A program made the translations under genes and the position numbers. Positions 9,568 to 22,509 of a stretch of 64,000 nucleotides of DNA are shown here, piece after piece (position 1 is the stretch's first letter; every line of letters begins with the position of its first letter). The stretch lies in NCBI GenBank assembly GCA_026399095.1, contig JAPLRP010000090.1, positions 1 to 64,000 of the forward strand, given 5' to 3'. Under the pieces are notes generated by a model. The model made no database searches and was not told the DNA's origin. It worked only from the letters and a program-made list of their open reading frames with translations. Source of the stretch: Methylococcales bacterium. Its GTDB lineage: Bacteria; Pseudomonadota; Gammaproteobacteria; Methylococcales; Methylomonadaceae.

Positions 9568-10884
9568 ATGAGTTCTATTTGGAATAACTGTCTTACAAAA
9601 CTTGAAGCTGAAATTGCCAGTTCAGATTTCAGTACATGGATTCGGCCTTTACAAGCCATAGAAAGTGTTGGACAAATAAAATTATTAGCCCCCAACCGAT
9701 TCGTTTTAGACTGGGTTAAGCAACATTTTTTTGTAAAAATCAAAGAATCTATTCATGAATTTTCAAACGGTACATGTGAACTAAGTCTTGAGATTGGCTC
9801 TAAAAAAACAATAACACCTACTGTTTCAAGTAGCATCAAATCAATTGAAATTAAAAAAACCAATCCTAATTTTCTTAATAAAGCATTTACTTTTGAAAAC
9901 TTTGTTGAAGGTAAATCTAATCAGCTTGCCAGAGCAGCTTCTCTTCAGGTATCTGAAAATATAGGAAAAGCTTACAATCCTTTACTAATCTACGGTAGTT
10001 CGGGTTTGGGTAAAACTCATCTTATGCATGCAATTGGTAATGCTGTGTTTAAAAAAAATCCTTCGGCAACTATTGTTTATTTGCACTCAGAAAAATTTGT
10101 ACAGGATATGGTTAGAGCATTACAGCAAAATTCAATTAATGCATTTAAAGAATATTACCGTGGTATAGATGTACTTTTAATTGATGATATTCAGTTTTTT
10201 GCCGGTAAAGAACGATCTCAGGAAGAATTTTTTCATACATTTAATACTTTATTAGATAAAAAACACCAAATTGTTTTGACTTGTGATAAATATCCTAAAG
10301 AAATTGTTGGTCTTGAAGACCGCTTAAAATCAAGATTTGGATGCGGTCTTCCTGTATCAATTGAACCACCTGATATGGAAACAAGAGCTGCTATTTTAAT
10401 GAAAAAAGCTACTCAGGTTAATGTCGAACTTCCTCAAGAAGTTGCTTTTTTTATTGCTAAAAAAATTCCCTTCAATGTTCGTGATCTTGAAGGTGCTTTA
10501 AGAAGAGTTATTGCTAATGCTCAATTTACCGGGCGTGAAATTACTATTGAATTTACAAAAGAAGCTCTACATGATTTGATTTCGTTAAAAGATAAACTGG
10601 TCAATATGGACAATATTCAAAAAATTGTTGCTGAATATTTTAAGATTCGTGTTGTCGATTTATCATCTAAGTCGAGAAAACAAACCATCACTCGCCCTCG
10701 CCAAATGGCTATGTGTTTAGCTCGAGAGTTAACGTCTCATAGTTTCCCTGAAATTGGAGATGCGTTTGGTGGTCGTGACCACACAACTGTAATGAATGCT
10801 TGTAAAAAAATAAACGAACTGAAAGAAGCAGATCATAAAATAGCAGAAGACTACTCTAATCTCTTAAGAACACTCTCTCATTAA
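9568..10884 (+). CDS. dnaA: Chromosomal replication initiator DnaA
   Basis: AAA+ [19 protein letters not shown]-terminal [15 protein letters not shown]. Confidence 0.99.
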   Translation: MSSIWNNCLTKLEAEIASSDFSTWIRPLQAIESVGQIKLLAPNRFVLDWVKQHFFVKIKESIHEFSNGTCELSLEIGSKKTITPTVSSSIKSIEIKKTNPNFLNKAFTFENFVEGKSNQLARAASLQVSENIGKAYNPLLIYGSSGLGKTHLMHAIGNAVFKKNPSATIVYLHSEKFVQDMVRALQQNSINAFKEYYRGIDVLLIDDIQFFAGKERSQEEFFHTFNTLLDKKHQIVLTCDKYPKEIVGLEDRLKSRFGCGLPVSIEPPDMETRAAILMKKATQVNVELPQEVAFFIAKKIPFNVRDLEGALRRVIANAQFTGREITIEFTKEALHDLISLKDKLVNMDNIQKIVAEYFKIRVVDLSSKSRKQTITRPRQMAMCLARELTSHSFPEIGDAFGGRDHTTVMNACKKINELKEADHKIAEDYSNLLRTLSH

Positions 10885-10926
10885 GTTAATTCTGTACTCT
10901 ATTTTCCGTACACTTTATTAATTGTT

Positions 10927-11090
10927 TGTGGATAAAAAACTGGTTAACTCAATGATTGCTGGGGATATTGTTGTGTATACAAAATTACGTTTATTTAAAA
11001 TTAAGTTTAGACAATGGTTATCCACAACCTAATGCTCAACTAAAATAATTGTAGTTTATTGAAATATATCAATATATGAGGTTATCAACA
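10927..11090. promoter_or_regulatory. DnaA-box cluster in the dnaA-dnaN intergenic region
   Basis: Perfect boxes at 10927-10935 (-, TGTGGATAA) and 11018-11026 (+, TTATCCACA); one-mismatch boxes at 10972-10980 and 11082-11090. Confidence 0.75.
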
Positions 11091-11200
11091 GAAATTAGGT
11101 ATACTAATAGTAATAAATAAAAGGAATTAAGTATATATTATTAACAAACCAAATAAGCCTTCTTTCAGTTTTTAAAACTAACTGTAAAAATATAAAACAG

Positions 11201-12301
11201 ATGAAATTCATAATTAATAGAGAAGAAATATTAACGCCTTTGCAGCAAATAGTTAGTGTCATAGAAAAAAGACAAACTATGCCAATTCTTTCTAATGTTT
11301 TAATGGTTGTTGAGGAAGATTCACTTTGTTTAACAGGTACCGATTTAGAAATCCAGATTATTGCTAAAATTAATATTAAATCTGCGACTCCTGGATCAAT
11401 TACAGTTCCTGCGAGGAAGTTCTTAGATATTTGTAGGTTATTGCCTAGCGGTGCTGAAATTAAATTTGATCAGCAAGATGACAAGATTAAAATTTTATCG
11501 AATCGTAGTAGATTTTCTTTAAGTTGCTTACCAGCTGATAATTATCCAGAATTTTCTGAATCAGAATTTGCAAATAATTTTTTTATAAATGCAGGTAAAT
11601 TTAAAAAAGCTCTTGAAAAGACTGTTTTTTGTATGGCTAATCAGGATGTTCGCTATTATTTAAATGGATTATTACTTAATATTTCTAATAGTAAAATTAA
11701 ACTTGTTGCTTCTGATGGTCATCGTTTAGCAATTCATGAAGATACTTTAGATCAAGGCACAGGCTATGAGGCCAGGATTATTTTTCCTAGAAAAGGCGTC
11801 ATAGAACTAGGGCGATTACTCGAAGATCCTGATACTGAATTAAAAGTTGAATTTTCTTCCAACAATATAAGAATATTTATTAAAAACCTTATTTTTTCAG
11901 CTAAATTAGTAGATTCTAAATATCCTGATTTTGGCAAAGTATTTCAACAAGCTTTTTTTGAGCCTATCCCTATTACTAAACAAGTTTTAAAAGATACGTT
12001 AACTCGTGTTGCAATTTTATCGAATGAGAAATTTAAAGGCGTTACCTTGGACATAAGCTCCCAAGCCCTAAGAGTTAGTACTCATAATCCAGAGCATGAT
12101 GAAGCTGAAGAAGAATTTGCTATCGATTATTCAGGAGAGCCTATTTCAATCGCCTTTAATGCCCAGTATCTTCTTGATGCTGTTACCAATCTCGATTCTG
12201 AAATTGCAGTATTAACAATTGCAAGTAACTCCAGTAGTTGTTTTATTGCTGAGCCCAATGAAAGTAATTATAAATTCATTGTTATGCCAATGAGGCTCTA
12301 A
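11201..12301 (+). CDS. dnaN: DNA polymerase III beta subunit
   Basis: Full-length sliding clamp, C-terminal FIVMPMRL; follows dnaA. Confidence 0.99.
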   Translation: MKFIINREEILTPLQQIVSVIEKRQTMPILSNVLMVVEEDSLCLTGTDLEIQIIAKINIKSATPGSITVPARKFLDICRLLPSGAEIKFDQQDDKIKILSNRSRFSLSCLPADNYPEFSESEFANNFFINAGKFKKALEKTVFCMANQDVRYYLNGLLLNISNSKIKLVASDGHRLAIHEDTLDQGTGYEARIIFPRKGVIELGRLLEDPDTELKVEFSSNNIRIFIKNLIFSAKLVDSKYPDFGKVFQQAFFEPIPITKQVLKDTLTRVAILSNEKFKGVTLDISSQALRVSTHNPEHDEAEEEFAIDYSGEPISIAFNAQYLLDAVTNLDSEIAVLTIASNSSSCFIAEPNESNYKFIVMPMRL

Positions 12302-12311
12302 TTTAATTGTA

Positions 12312-13388
12312 ATGACCTTATTAAAGCTGGATATTCACGCTGTTAGAAATATCGTTAAAGAATCAATTGAGCCAACCTCATCTATTAATTTTTTTTATGG
12401 TGAGAATGGAAGTGGTAAAAGTGCAGTTATTGAGGCTATTTTTATCCTAGGTCGTGCCAGATCATTTCGTTCCACAAATATTAAATCTGTTATTAATTTT
12501 GAGCAGAGTAACTTAATAGTTACTGCTCAAACTCTTCAACCTAATGGCTCCTCTATCTATTTGGGTGTTCAGTTAGATGGAAAAAATTTTTGTTGTCGCA
12601 TCAATCAACAAACCATTCAAAATAGATCTGATCTTGCTTATGCTTTGCCATTACAAATTATTCATCCTAAAAGCTTTGAATTACTTGATGCGGGACCACA
12701 ATATAGACGTGAATTTTTAGATTGGGGTGTTTTTAACGACAATGATAAATTTATTTCCTCATGGCGTAATTTCAAAAAAGCACTATCTCAACGAAATTCA
12801 TTATTAAAATCAAAAGATACTGCCTATATTAATGTCTGGGATAAAGAACTCGTTAAATACGGTACAATAGTTGATGAATTTCGCCATCTTTATCTCCATA
12901 AGTTTAAGTCTGTATTTCTCAGTATCCTTAATCAATTCTTAACGATTGATAATGTTGAGATTAAACTTATAACTGGCTGGGATAATAATATTGGCTTACA
13001 ACAAGCATTAGATCAAGATCGTAATAAAGACCTTCGTTATGGGTTTACTCATAGTGGACCGCATCGTGCTGATTTACAAGTAGTTATCAATAAAAGGTTA
13101 GCACGGGATTTTGTTTCGCGCGGCCAATTAAAATTATTTGTTATGAGTTTAAAGCTTGCACAAATGCAGCTACTTTCAAGGGTACAAAGTAATATTGGAT
13201 GTTTCTTGATTGACGATTTTTCGGCAGAGTTGGATATTCCTAACCGCGCTAAATTATTACACTTTTTATCTAAAATGAACTGTCAGGTGTTTATTACAGC
13301 AACTACAATATCCGATTTTGGTGATTTGCAAAATATAAATAACTATAAAATGTTCCACGTGGAACATGGCAATATAAAGCAAGTGTAA
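12312..13388 (+). CDS. recF: DNA replication/repair protein RecF
   Basis: Walker A GENGSGKSAVIEAI; RGQLKLFVMSLKLAQ; between dnaN and gyrB. Confidence 0.97.
   Translation: MTLLKLDIHAVRNIVKESIEPTSSINFFYGENGSGKSAVIEAIFILGRARSFRSTNIKSVINFEQSNLIVTAQTLQPNGSSIYLGVQLDGKNFCCRINQQTIQNRSDLAYALPLQIIHPKSFELLDAGPQYRREFLDWGVFNDNDKFISSWRNFKKALSQRNSLLKSKDTAYINVWDKELVKYGTIVDEFRHLYLHKFKSVFLSILNQFLTIDNVEIKLITGWDNNIGLQQALDQDRNKDLRYGFTHSGPHRADLQVVINKRLARDFVSRGQLKLFVMSLKLAQMQLLSRVQSNIGCFLIDDFSAELDIPNRAKLLHFLSKMNCQVFITATTISDFGDLQNINNYKMFHVEHGNIKQV
13351..13366. promoter_or_regulatory. parS: parS centromere site 1 (inside recF 3' end)
   Basis: Perfect palindrome TGTTCCACGTGGAACA, matching the known bacterial parS consensus. 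Confidence 0.93.
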
Positions 13389-15848
<2,460 letters not shown>

Positions 15849-15850
15849 TT

Positions 15851-16633
15851 ATGTTAATTTTTCCTCAAATTGATCCAATTGCCTTAAGTTTAGGGCCAGT
15901 AAAAATTCATTGGTATGGTTTGATGTATGTTATCGGCTTTGCTGCTGTTTGGTTTTTGGGCCAAAAAAGGGCACAGCAACCGTGGTCACCAATTAAACCT
16001 GAAGCCATAGAAGATCTTGTTACTTATGGCGCAATGGGTGTTATTTTGGGGGGGCGAATTGGTTATATTCTGTTTTATAATTTTAGTGAGTTTTTAAGTA
16101 ACCCTATTATTTTATTTAAAATATGGCAAGGCGGTATGTCTTTTCATGGCGGAATGTTGGGTGTTTTTATTGCCATGTGGTTTTTTGCAAAAAAACAGCA
16201 TTGCACAATGATGCAATTAACCGACATTATCGCGCCATTGGCACCTATAGGATTAGGGGCAGGGCGCATCGGTAATTTTATTAATTCTGAACTATGGGGC
16301 AGAACGACAGATGTCTCTTGGGCGATGGTGTTTCCTAATGGTGGTCCGCTTGCACGTCATCCGTCACAATTATATGAAGCCTTTTTAGAGGGTATTGTGT
16401 TATTCGTTATACTTTGGATATACTCAAGCAAACCCAGACCTGTTATGGCGACTACCGGTATGGCCTTGTTTTTTTATGGTTGTTTCCGATTTTTTGTAGA
16501 GTTTTTCAGAATGCCGGATGCTCATTTGGGTTTTTTGGCTTTAAATTGGGTAACCATGGGGCAAATTCTGTCAACGCCGATGATCATTATTGGCGCACTT
16601 TTATTTTATTATGCTAATAAAATAAAAGCATGA
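15851..16633 (+). CDS. lgt: Prolipoprotein diacylglyceryl transferase
   Basis: [36 protein letters not shown]. Confidence 0.98.
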   Translation: MLIFPQIDPIALSLGPVKIHWYGLMYVIGFAAVWFLGQKRAQQPWSPIKPEAIEDLVTYGAMGVILGGRIGYILFYNFSEFLSNPIILFKIWQGGMSFHGGMLGVFIAMWFFAKKQHCTMMQLTDIIAPLAPIGLGAGRIGNFINSELWGRTTDVSWAMVFPNGGPLARHPSQLYEAFLEGIVLFVILWIYSSKPRPVMATTGMALFFYGCFRFFVEFFRMPDAHLGFLALNWVTMGQILSTPMIIIGALLFYYANKIKA

Positions 16634-17463
16634 AGCAATATTTAGAATTACTCGATACAATTCGCACTGAAGGTACTTTAAAAGGCGATAGAACCGGTAG
16701 TGGCACGTTGTCTATTTTTGGTCATCAAATGCGCTTTGATTTGTCTCAGGGCTTTCCTTTGGTAACAACCAAAAAAGTTCATTTAAAATCAATTATTTAT
16801 GAGTTACTTTGGTTTTTAAAGGGTGAGACTAATGTTGCTTACTTGCATGAACATAATGTCAATATTTGGAATGAATGGGCTGATAACAATGGTGAGTTAG
16901 GGCCTGTGTATGGTCATCAATGGCGATCTTGGCCAACACCTGATGGACGACATATTGATCAAATACAACAAGTTATTGAGCAGTTAAAAAAGACACCTAA
17001 TAGCCGGCGAATTATTGTTTCTGCCTGGAATGTGGCAGATTTACCTGATGAGACCATCAGTCCTCAAGATAACGTTAAACAAGGAAAAATGGCATTAGCA
17101 CCATGCCATGCGTTTTTTCAGTTTTATGTGGCTAATGGAAAGTTGTCTTGTCAGCTTTATCAGCGCAGCTGCGACACGTTTTTAGGGTTACCGTTCAATA
17201 TTGCTAGTTATGCTTTATTGACGCATATAGTCGCTCAGCAGAGCGATTTGGGGGTGGGTGATTTTATTTGGACTGGTGGTGACGTGCATTTATATCTTAA
17301 TCATCAAGAACAAGCCACGTTGCAATTAACACGTCAACCTTTTGCACTACCGACTTTAACAATAAAACATAAGCCTGCATCTATTTTTGATTATAAGTAC
17401 GATGATTTTTGTTGCGAAAATTATCAAGCCCATGAGCATATCAAAGCAACTATTTCTATATAG
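16630..17463 (+). CDS. thyA: Thymidylate synthase
   Basis: [53 protein letters not shown]; 4-nt overlap with lgt. Confidence 0.99.
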   Translation: MKQYLELLDTIRTEGTLKGDRTGSGTLSIFGHQMRFDLSQGFPLVTTKKVHLKSIIYELLWFLKGETNVAYLHEHNVNIWNEWADNNGELGPVYGHQWRSWPTPDGRHIDQIQQVIEQLKKTPNSRRIIVSAWNVADLPDETISPQDNVKQGKMALAPCHAFFQFYVANGKLSCQLYQRSCDTFLGLPFNIASYALLTHIVAQQSDLGVGDFIWTGGDVHLYLNHQEQATLQLTRQPFALPTLTIKHKPASIFDYKYDDFCCENYQAHEHIKATISI

Positions 17464-17558
17464 GGCTGCTAATAAATTTTAATATAACCCTTAATCTATC
17501 TAACATAATCAGTTTTCTTTTAATAACTGAATAATCAAAACTAAAAAACCATAACACT

Positions 17559-18170
17559 ATGAATGTACAGCACAAAGCTCACCCCTGGCATGGTATTAAA
17601 CCAGGCGAAAATGCACCTACTATTGTTACCGCGTTTATTGAAATTGTTCCATCCGATACTGTTAAATATGAGATAGATAAAGACAGTGGTTATCTTAAAA
17701 TAGATCGGCCGCAAAAATTTTCTAATATGATTCCTACGCTTTATGGTTTTATTCCGCAAACCTATTGTGCTGAGAAAGTTGCTGAATATGCTTCTTTTAA
17801 ATCCGGAAAAGAAGTGCCCAAAGGCGATGGAGATCCGTTGGATATTTGTGTTTTGAGTGAGCGTAGTGTGACCCATGGAGATATTTTATTACAAGCTATT
17901 CCGATTGGTGGCTTTCGTTTGCTGGATGGAGGTGAAGCCGATGACAAAATTATTGCAGTAATGAAAGGTGACGAATTCTATCGGCAATGGAATGATGTAT
18001 CTGATTGCCCGGAATCCTATATTAATCGTCTTAAACATTATTTTTTAACCTATAAACATCTTCCAAGTGAAAAAAGCATTTGTGAAATAACTAATGTTTA
18101 TGGCAGAGAAGAGGCTCATGAAGTGATCAGGCGTTCCATGGAAGATTATCAAAATCATTTTGGGTGCTAG
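17559..18170 (+). CDS. ppa: Inorganic pyrophosphatase
   Basis: YEIDKDSGYLKIDRPQ..YGFIPQTYC; GDGDPLDICVLSE. Confidence 0.93.
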   Translation: MNVQHKAHPWHGIKPGENAPTIVTAFIEIVPSDTVKYEIDKDSGYLKIDRPQKFSNMIPTLYGFIPQTYCAEKVAEYASFKSGKEVPKGDGDPLDICVLSERSVTHGDILLQAIPIGGFRLLDGGEADDKIIAVMKGDEFYRQWNDVSDCPESYINRLKHYFLTYKHLPSEKSICEITNVYGREEAHEVIRRSMEDYQNHFGC

Positions 18171-18243
18171 AAATTTATCAAGAAAATATCTTTTTAAAAC
18201 AATTGGTTGAGGTGGGTTATATTAAAAAACCTCTTTTAACTTA

Positions 18244-20049
18244 TTAATGATTACGTTGGCCGTATTGATATTTAAATTTACGTTTTAACAAGCCTGCAGG
18301 ATCATCCGGGATTCGTTTAAGCCATTGTTCATTGGCCTGCTGTTCTTCAGATGAAGGTTTTTCTTGTGCAGACATTGATTTTTCTTTATCTGCTTTAGAA
18401 TCATCGGATTTCTTTTGTTCAGTTTGTTGGGCTTTAGCTTCTTCAGCTTGTTTGTTGTCAATTTTATCCTGTTGTTTTTTATCTTCGTCAGCCTTTTGGT
18501 CATCTACTTTTTGCTGTTCAGATTTTCTTTCGTTTGTCTGTTCTGGTTTTTGTTCAGAGGCTTTCTGTTCTTCAGATTTTTCTGATTTATTATTTGTCTT
18601 CTGTTGCTCGGAATTTTCTTTGGATTGATCTTCCTTTTTGTCCTGTTTTTGTTGATCTTTTTTTTGTTTTTCGAGTTCCTTTTCTACGAGCTCTTTATTG
18701 TATTTGGCATCTGCATCATCAGGCTTTAGCGTCAGTGCCTTTTCATAAGCTTTGACGGCTTGCTCAAACTGCCCTGTTTGTGCCAGTGCATTGCCTTGGT
18801 TATAAGCACTAAGTTCTGTCTGGTTGCTTTTCAGATTTTCCAGTGCTTTATCATATTCTGCGGCTTTGTAGTGAGCTACCGCTTTCCAGTCTTGATTTTC
18901 AAATAAATTTGCTGCTTGTACGAATTGGTTTTTTTTGTAAGCTTGCTGGGCTTGTTGATCTTTACTTTGCCATAAATCATGCCATTCAAAGGCGTAACTG
19001 TTTTTAGGTAAAGGTAATAATAGCAACAAACCAACACATAAAAAGCCTTTTCTAAAACTCAATACCGCCAAGGGTAAAACAAACAACAATAGCCAAGGAC
19101 CTTTATCTTCCCATTGATCTAGTAATAAGTTTTTATTTTCCTTACCTTCTTGTTGAATGGGTTTGTCTATATTTGCCAGTAAGGATTTTATATCAGAGTC
19201 ATTCGCAGTTATGGCTTGATATGCCCCTTTCCCTGCAGTAGCCAAGCTTTCCAGATCACTGGTATTTAATTTAGGAATGACAATACTGCCTTGTTTGTCT
19301 TTTAGAAAACCGCCCTCAGGCAGAGCTATTGGTGCGCCATCATTTGTGCCTACACCCAATATGGATAAAGAGTAGTTATCAAGATTTTTTGCTACGTTCA
19401 GGGCTTTGTCACCGTTAGTTTCATCAGTAACTAAAAGTATTTGACCTTTTTGAAGACCTGATTGTTTAAATAACTCAACCGCTTTTTCCAGTACTAATTC
19501 CGTGTTATTGCCATCACTAGGCATAATGTCAGTAGTGAGCGCTGATAATTGACTATTTATAGTCTCAGTATCATCGGTTAGAGGCGTTACAGTAAAAGCA
19601 TCACCGGCGTATACCAGTAGTGCTGTTTGCCCATCTGTGCGTAGCTTAAGAATATCTGCGATTTTGTAGCGAGCTCTAATTAATCGACTGGGTTTAATAT
19701 CTTCTGCATCCATTGAACGTGATAAGTCCAATGCAATCACTAAAGCTGATTCATTTCTGAATACCGGGGAAGGCATGCGCTGCCAAGTAGGCCCTGCCAA
19801 GGCAGTAATAATTAATAAAGTAGCAATTACACCTGTTGTTATTGGCCAACGACTTTGATTAACAGTTTTTTCTTGTAATAAATACGGTAATAAATCTACA
19901 TCGCACACAGTTGACCAGTTGCCTTGGCTAAGTTTGTTTCTTAGCATCAAAACAACGATTACAACAAAAGGAATAATGGCGAGTAACCAGTAGGGTCTGA
20001 TAAAGTGAAATTCAGCCAGATTCATGACAACCTCACACGCGAAAGGCAA
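18244..20049 (-). CDS. VWA domain plus TPR protein (BatB/BatC-like); real start probably ATG 20025
   Basis: MIDAS-type ALDLSRSMDAED, TPLTDDTETI; TPR repeats; long Lys/Glu/Gln-rich tail. MNLAEF start gives a 4-nt overlap with the upstream gene. Confidence 0.88.
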   Translation of the reverse strand: MPFACEVVMNLAEFHFIRPYWLLAIIPFVVIVVLMLRNKLSQGNWSTVCDVDLLPYLLQEKTVNQSRWPITTGVIATLLIITALAGPTWQRMPSPVFRNESALVIALDLSRSMDAEDIKPSRLIRARYKIADILKLRTDGQTALLVYAGDAFTVTPLTDDTETINSQLSALTTDIMPSDGNNTELVLEKAVELFKQSGLQKGQILLVTDETNGDKALNVAKNLDNYSLSILGVGTNDGAPIALPEGGFLKDKQGSIVIPKLNTSDLESLATAGKGAYQAITANDSDIKSLLANIDKPIQQEGKENKNLLLDQWEDKGPWLLLFVLPLAVLSFRKGFLCVGLLLLLPLPKNSYAFEWHDLWQSKDQQAQQAYKKNQFVQAANLFENQDWKAVAHYKAAEYDKALENLKSNQTELSAYNQGNALAQTGQFEQAVKAYEKALTLKPDDADAKYNKELVEKELEKQKKDQQKQDKKEDQSKENSEQQKTNNKSEKSEEQKASEQKPEQTNERKSEQQKVDDQKADEDKKQQDKIDNKQAEEAKAQQTEQKKSDDSKADKEKSMSAQEKPSSEEQQANEQWLKRIPDDPAGLLKRKFKYQYGQRNH

Positions 20050-21002
20050 ATAAAGGCTGTTAACCCGAGTGCCAGTGATAATGGCCAGTAGTAAAGTTCA
20101 CTACGTGGCCTGAAATATTGCTTATCTTTCTCTACAGGTTCAAGTTTATCGAGCAATAGATAGATGTTATTTAGTTCATCGGTATTTCTTGCCCGAAAAT
20201 AGCGTCCACCGGTACTTTCAGCGACCTTTACCAAGGTATTTTCATCCAGATCACGAGAAGGATTAACTTTGCGATTTCCAAAAAAACTGCGAACGATCAT
20301 TTCATCAGCACCTACGCCGATGGTATATATTTTTAGTTGGTTTGCTGATGCAAGTTCAGCAGCTTTTAAAGGTGAGACCTCACCGGCGGTATTGGCACCA
20401 TCTGTTAAGAGTATTAAAACTCGGCTATTGGCAGGTTGATTCTTAAGACGTTTTACCGCTAAACCGATAGCATCACCTATTGCAGTATTGTCACCCGCAA
20501 GTCCGATGACGGACTCGTCTAGCAAGGTTTGTACGGTTTTTCTGTCAAAAGTTAAGGGCGTTTGTAAATAAGCTTGAGTGCCGAATAAAATTAATCCGAC
20601 TCTATCACCGATACGTCGGTTTATAAAATCAGTGGCAACCGATTTTATTGCAGTGAGTCTATCTACGGGATTTTTATTAATAATAAAATCCTGTTCTTCC
20701 ATACTGGCTGATAAGTCTACGGCCAGCATTAAATCTCGACCACTCACCGCTTGTTCGATTGGTTCTCCAAGCCATTGAGGACGAGCACAGGCGATAACCA
20801 ATAAGAACCAAGCGATAGCAGCCAGTAACAATGGCCATTGTTGCGTTTGGGTGAATGCCTGCGTTTTGCCCTCAGAAAAATCATCCAAAAAAGGTACTTT
20901 TAATGCTGACTGTTCGATAGGATTTTTAGCAGGTACTAACCAGCGAATTAATAAAGGCAAAGGTAAGGTCGTCAAAAGCCAAGGCCATTCGAAATGAATC
21001 AT
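20022..21002 (-). CDS. VWA domain protein (BatA-like)
   Basis: MLAVDLSASMEEQDF, LILLTDGANTAG; N- and C-terminal TM segments. Confidence 0.88.
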   Translation of the reverse strand: MIHFEWPWLLTTLPLPLLIRWLVPAKNPIEQSALKVPFLDDFSEGKTQAFTQTQQWPLLLAAIAWFLLVIACARPQWLGEPIEQAVSGRDLMLAVDLSASMEEQDFIINKNPVDRLTAIKSVATDFINRRIGDRVGLILFGTQAYLQTPLTFDRKTVQTLLDESVIGLAGDNTAIGDAIGLAVKRLKNQPANSRVLILLTDGANTAGEVSPLKAAELASANQLKIYTIGVGADEMIVRSFFGNRKVNPSRDLDENTLVKVAESTGGRYFRARNTDELNNIYLLLDKLEPVEKDKQYFRPRSELYYWPLSLALGLTAFICLSRVRLS

Positions 21003-21490
21003 GATGTCAATATTCTGTTTGCTGATTTTGTTTGGGTGTTAAGCCAGTATTCACATAAATTGATGAGCTGATTCATTTCATGTTCTTCAGGCGGATTTTT
21101 TCTATAATTCGCATTAATCAGTAATTGGCCACAAGCACTACTAAAAGGAGCGCCTGCTAATGATTTATCCAAAAAGGCTAACCATTGGTGGCCGGTTAAA
21201 CTTGCTGCTTCTGCTCTTGGTGAAACACTAATAGCCACACGGCGAATCAGTATAGAAAGTTCACGTAATTTCTTGTCATTTTCCAGGCTGGAGTATTGTT
21301 TGATAATAGCCAATCTTTTTATAGCAGTTTTTATGGCAGATTTACGTGTAAGACGTTTATAGAGCCAATATAGAAATACAATAATTAGCGGAATAAATAT
21401 AGCTATTAGCCACCAACCGATTGCTGGGGGCCACCAACCAATGGTTTCAGGAAGATGTATGTCTTTTAGGGGAAGTTGTGTTGTTGGCAT
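20999..21490 (-). CDS. DUF4381 domain protein
   Basis: Short N-terminal-TM protein between DUF58 and VWA genes; HQWLAFLDKSL motif. Confidence 0.85.
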   Translation of the reverse strand: MPTTQLPLKDIHLPETIGWWPPAIGWWLIAIFIPLIIVFLYWLYKRLTRKSAIKTAIKRLAIIKQYSSLENDKKLRELSILIRRVAISVSPRAEAASLTGHQWLAFLDKSLAGAPFSSACGQLLINANYRKNPPEEHEMNQLINLCEYWLNTQTKSANRILTS

Positions 21491-21564
21491 TTGTTTTAAT
21501 CAAAATAACGATAGAAGATGTGGAGTAATTTAAGCGTCCCCACACGCCTTTTATTTCATATTTA

Positions 21565-22509
21565 TCATCGTAAGCATTGCAACGGATCTTCAGAGGTACT
21601 ACATTCAATAAATTTTAGCCCCCGTTTTTTTGCTAATAATTCCAAGCCTTGTTTTCGTTGATCAAAGCGTTGTTTGTAACTTAATAGTCGTTGTTGATCG
21701 TTAGTATCTATCACTACATCGCGAACATTGTCAGTAAAACGATAGCGACCTTTAGGAGGCAAGTTACTTTCTAGTGGGTCGTAGATAAAAATTAAAACGA
21801 CTTCACAATGTTCAGACAGCTTTGCTATATGGGTTTCAGCCTGATCGTTGATGCCTCGAAAATCACTGATGATATAAACCAGACTCCCTGGGCGAGCGTG
21901 TTGAGTCAATCTTGCTAATACTTGTTCCAAGGTGATTTTTGCAGTAGATTTAGTAGTTAATTTATTTATTGCAGAGCTTGAATCAGATTTACCAACAATA
22001 GCACTTAAAAATCGCAATACTGCATGTCTACCATTTTGGGGTTTTAATTCCTGACATTCCTGTTCAGAAAATATTTGACCGCCAATCCTGTCACCATGAT
22101 ATTCAGCGGCCCACGCCAATAATCCCGCAAGCTTTGCTGATAAAACCGACTTAAAAACACCTCTTGTAGCAAAGTGCATGTTAAGGCGGTTATCTAAAGA
22201 AATAAATACCGGTCTCTCGCGTTCTTCCCTAAATACCTTGGTATGCGTTTTTCCTGTACGCGCTGTTACTCGCCAATCGATACTGCGAATATCATCGCCG
22301 GGTTGATATAAACGGGCTTCATCAAATTCCATGCCGCGACCTTTAAAGCGTGACACATAACCACCATTTTGTCTGGAACGATTTTGAGCATGATGCAAAT
22401 TTATACTAGTTGATAATTTTGCTAAATTAATCAGTGTTTTTAACGAAACAGAAACCAGTTCATTCTTTGCTTGGCTAATAGGCTGAGCTTGTTTATTAAA
22501 AAGCATCAA
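21565..22509 (-). CDS. DUF58 domain protein
   Basis: FDEARLYQPGDDIRSIDWRVTARTGKTHTKVFREERERPV. Confidence 0.95.
   Translation of the reverse strand: MMLFNKQAQPISQAKNELVSVSLKTLINLAKLSTSINLHHAQNRSRQNGGYVSRFKGRGMEFDEARLYQPGDDIRSIDWRVTARTGKTHTKVFREERERPVFISLDNRLNMHFATRGVFKSVLSAKLAGLLAWAAEYHGDRIGGQIFSEQECQELKPQNGRHAVLRFLSAIVGKSDSSSAINKLTTKSTAKITLEQVLARLTQHARPGSLVYIISDFRGINDQAETHIAKLSEHCEVVLIFIYDPLESNLPPKGRYRFTDNVRDVVIDTNDQQRLLSYKQRFDQRKQGLELLAKKRGLKFIECSTSEDPLQCLR

Noticed and set aside
18332-18628. Cys/Ser-rich ORF opposite the VWA-TPR gene
   Set aside because: Mirror image of the Lys/Glu/Gln-rich low-complexity coding strand.
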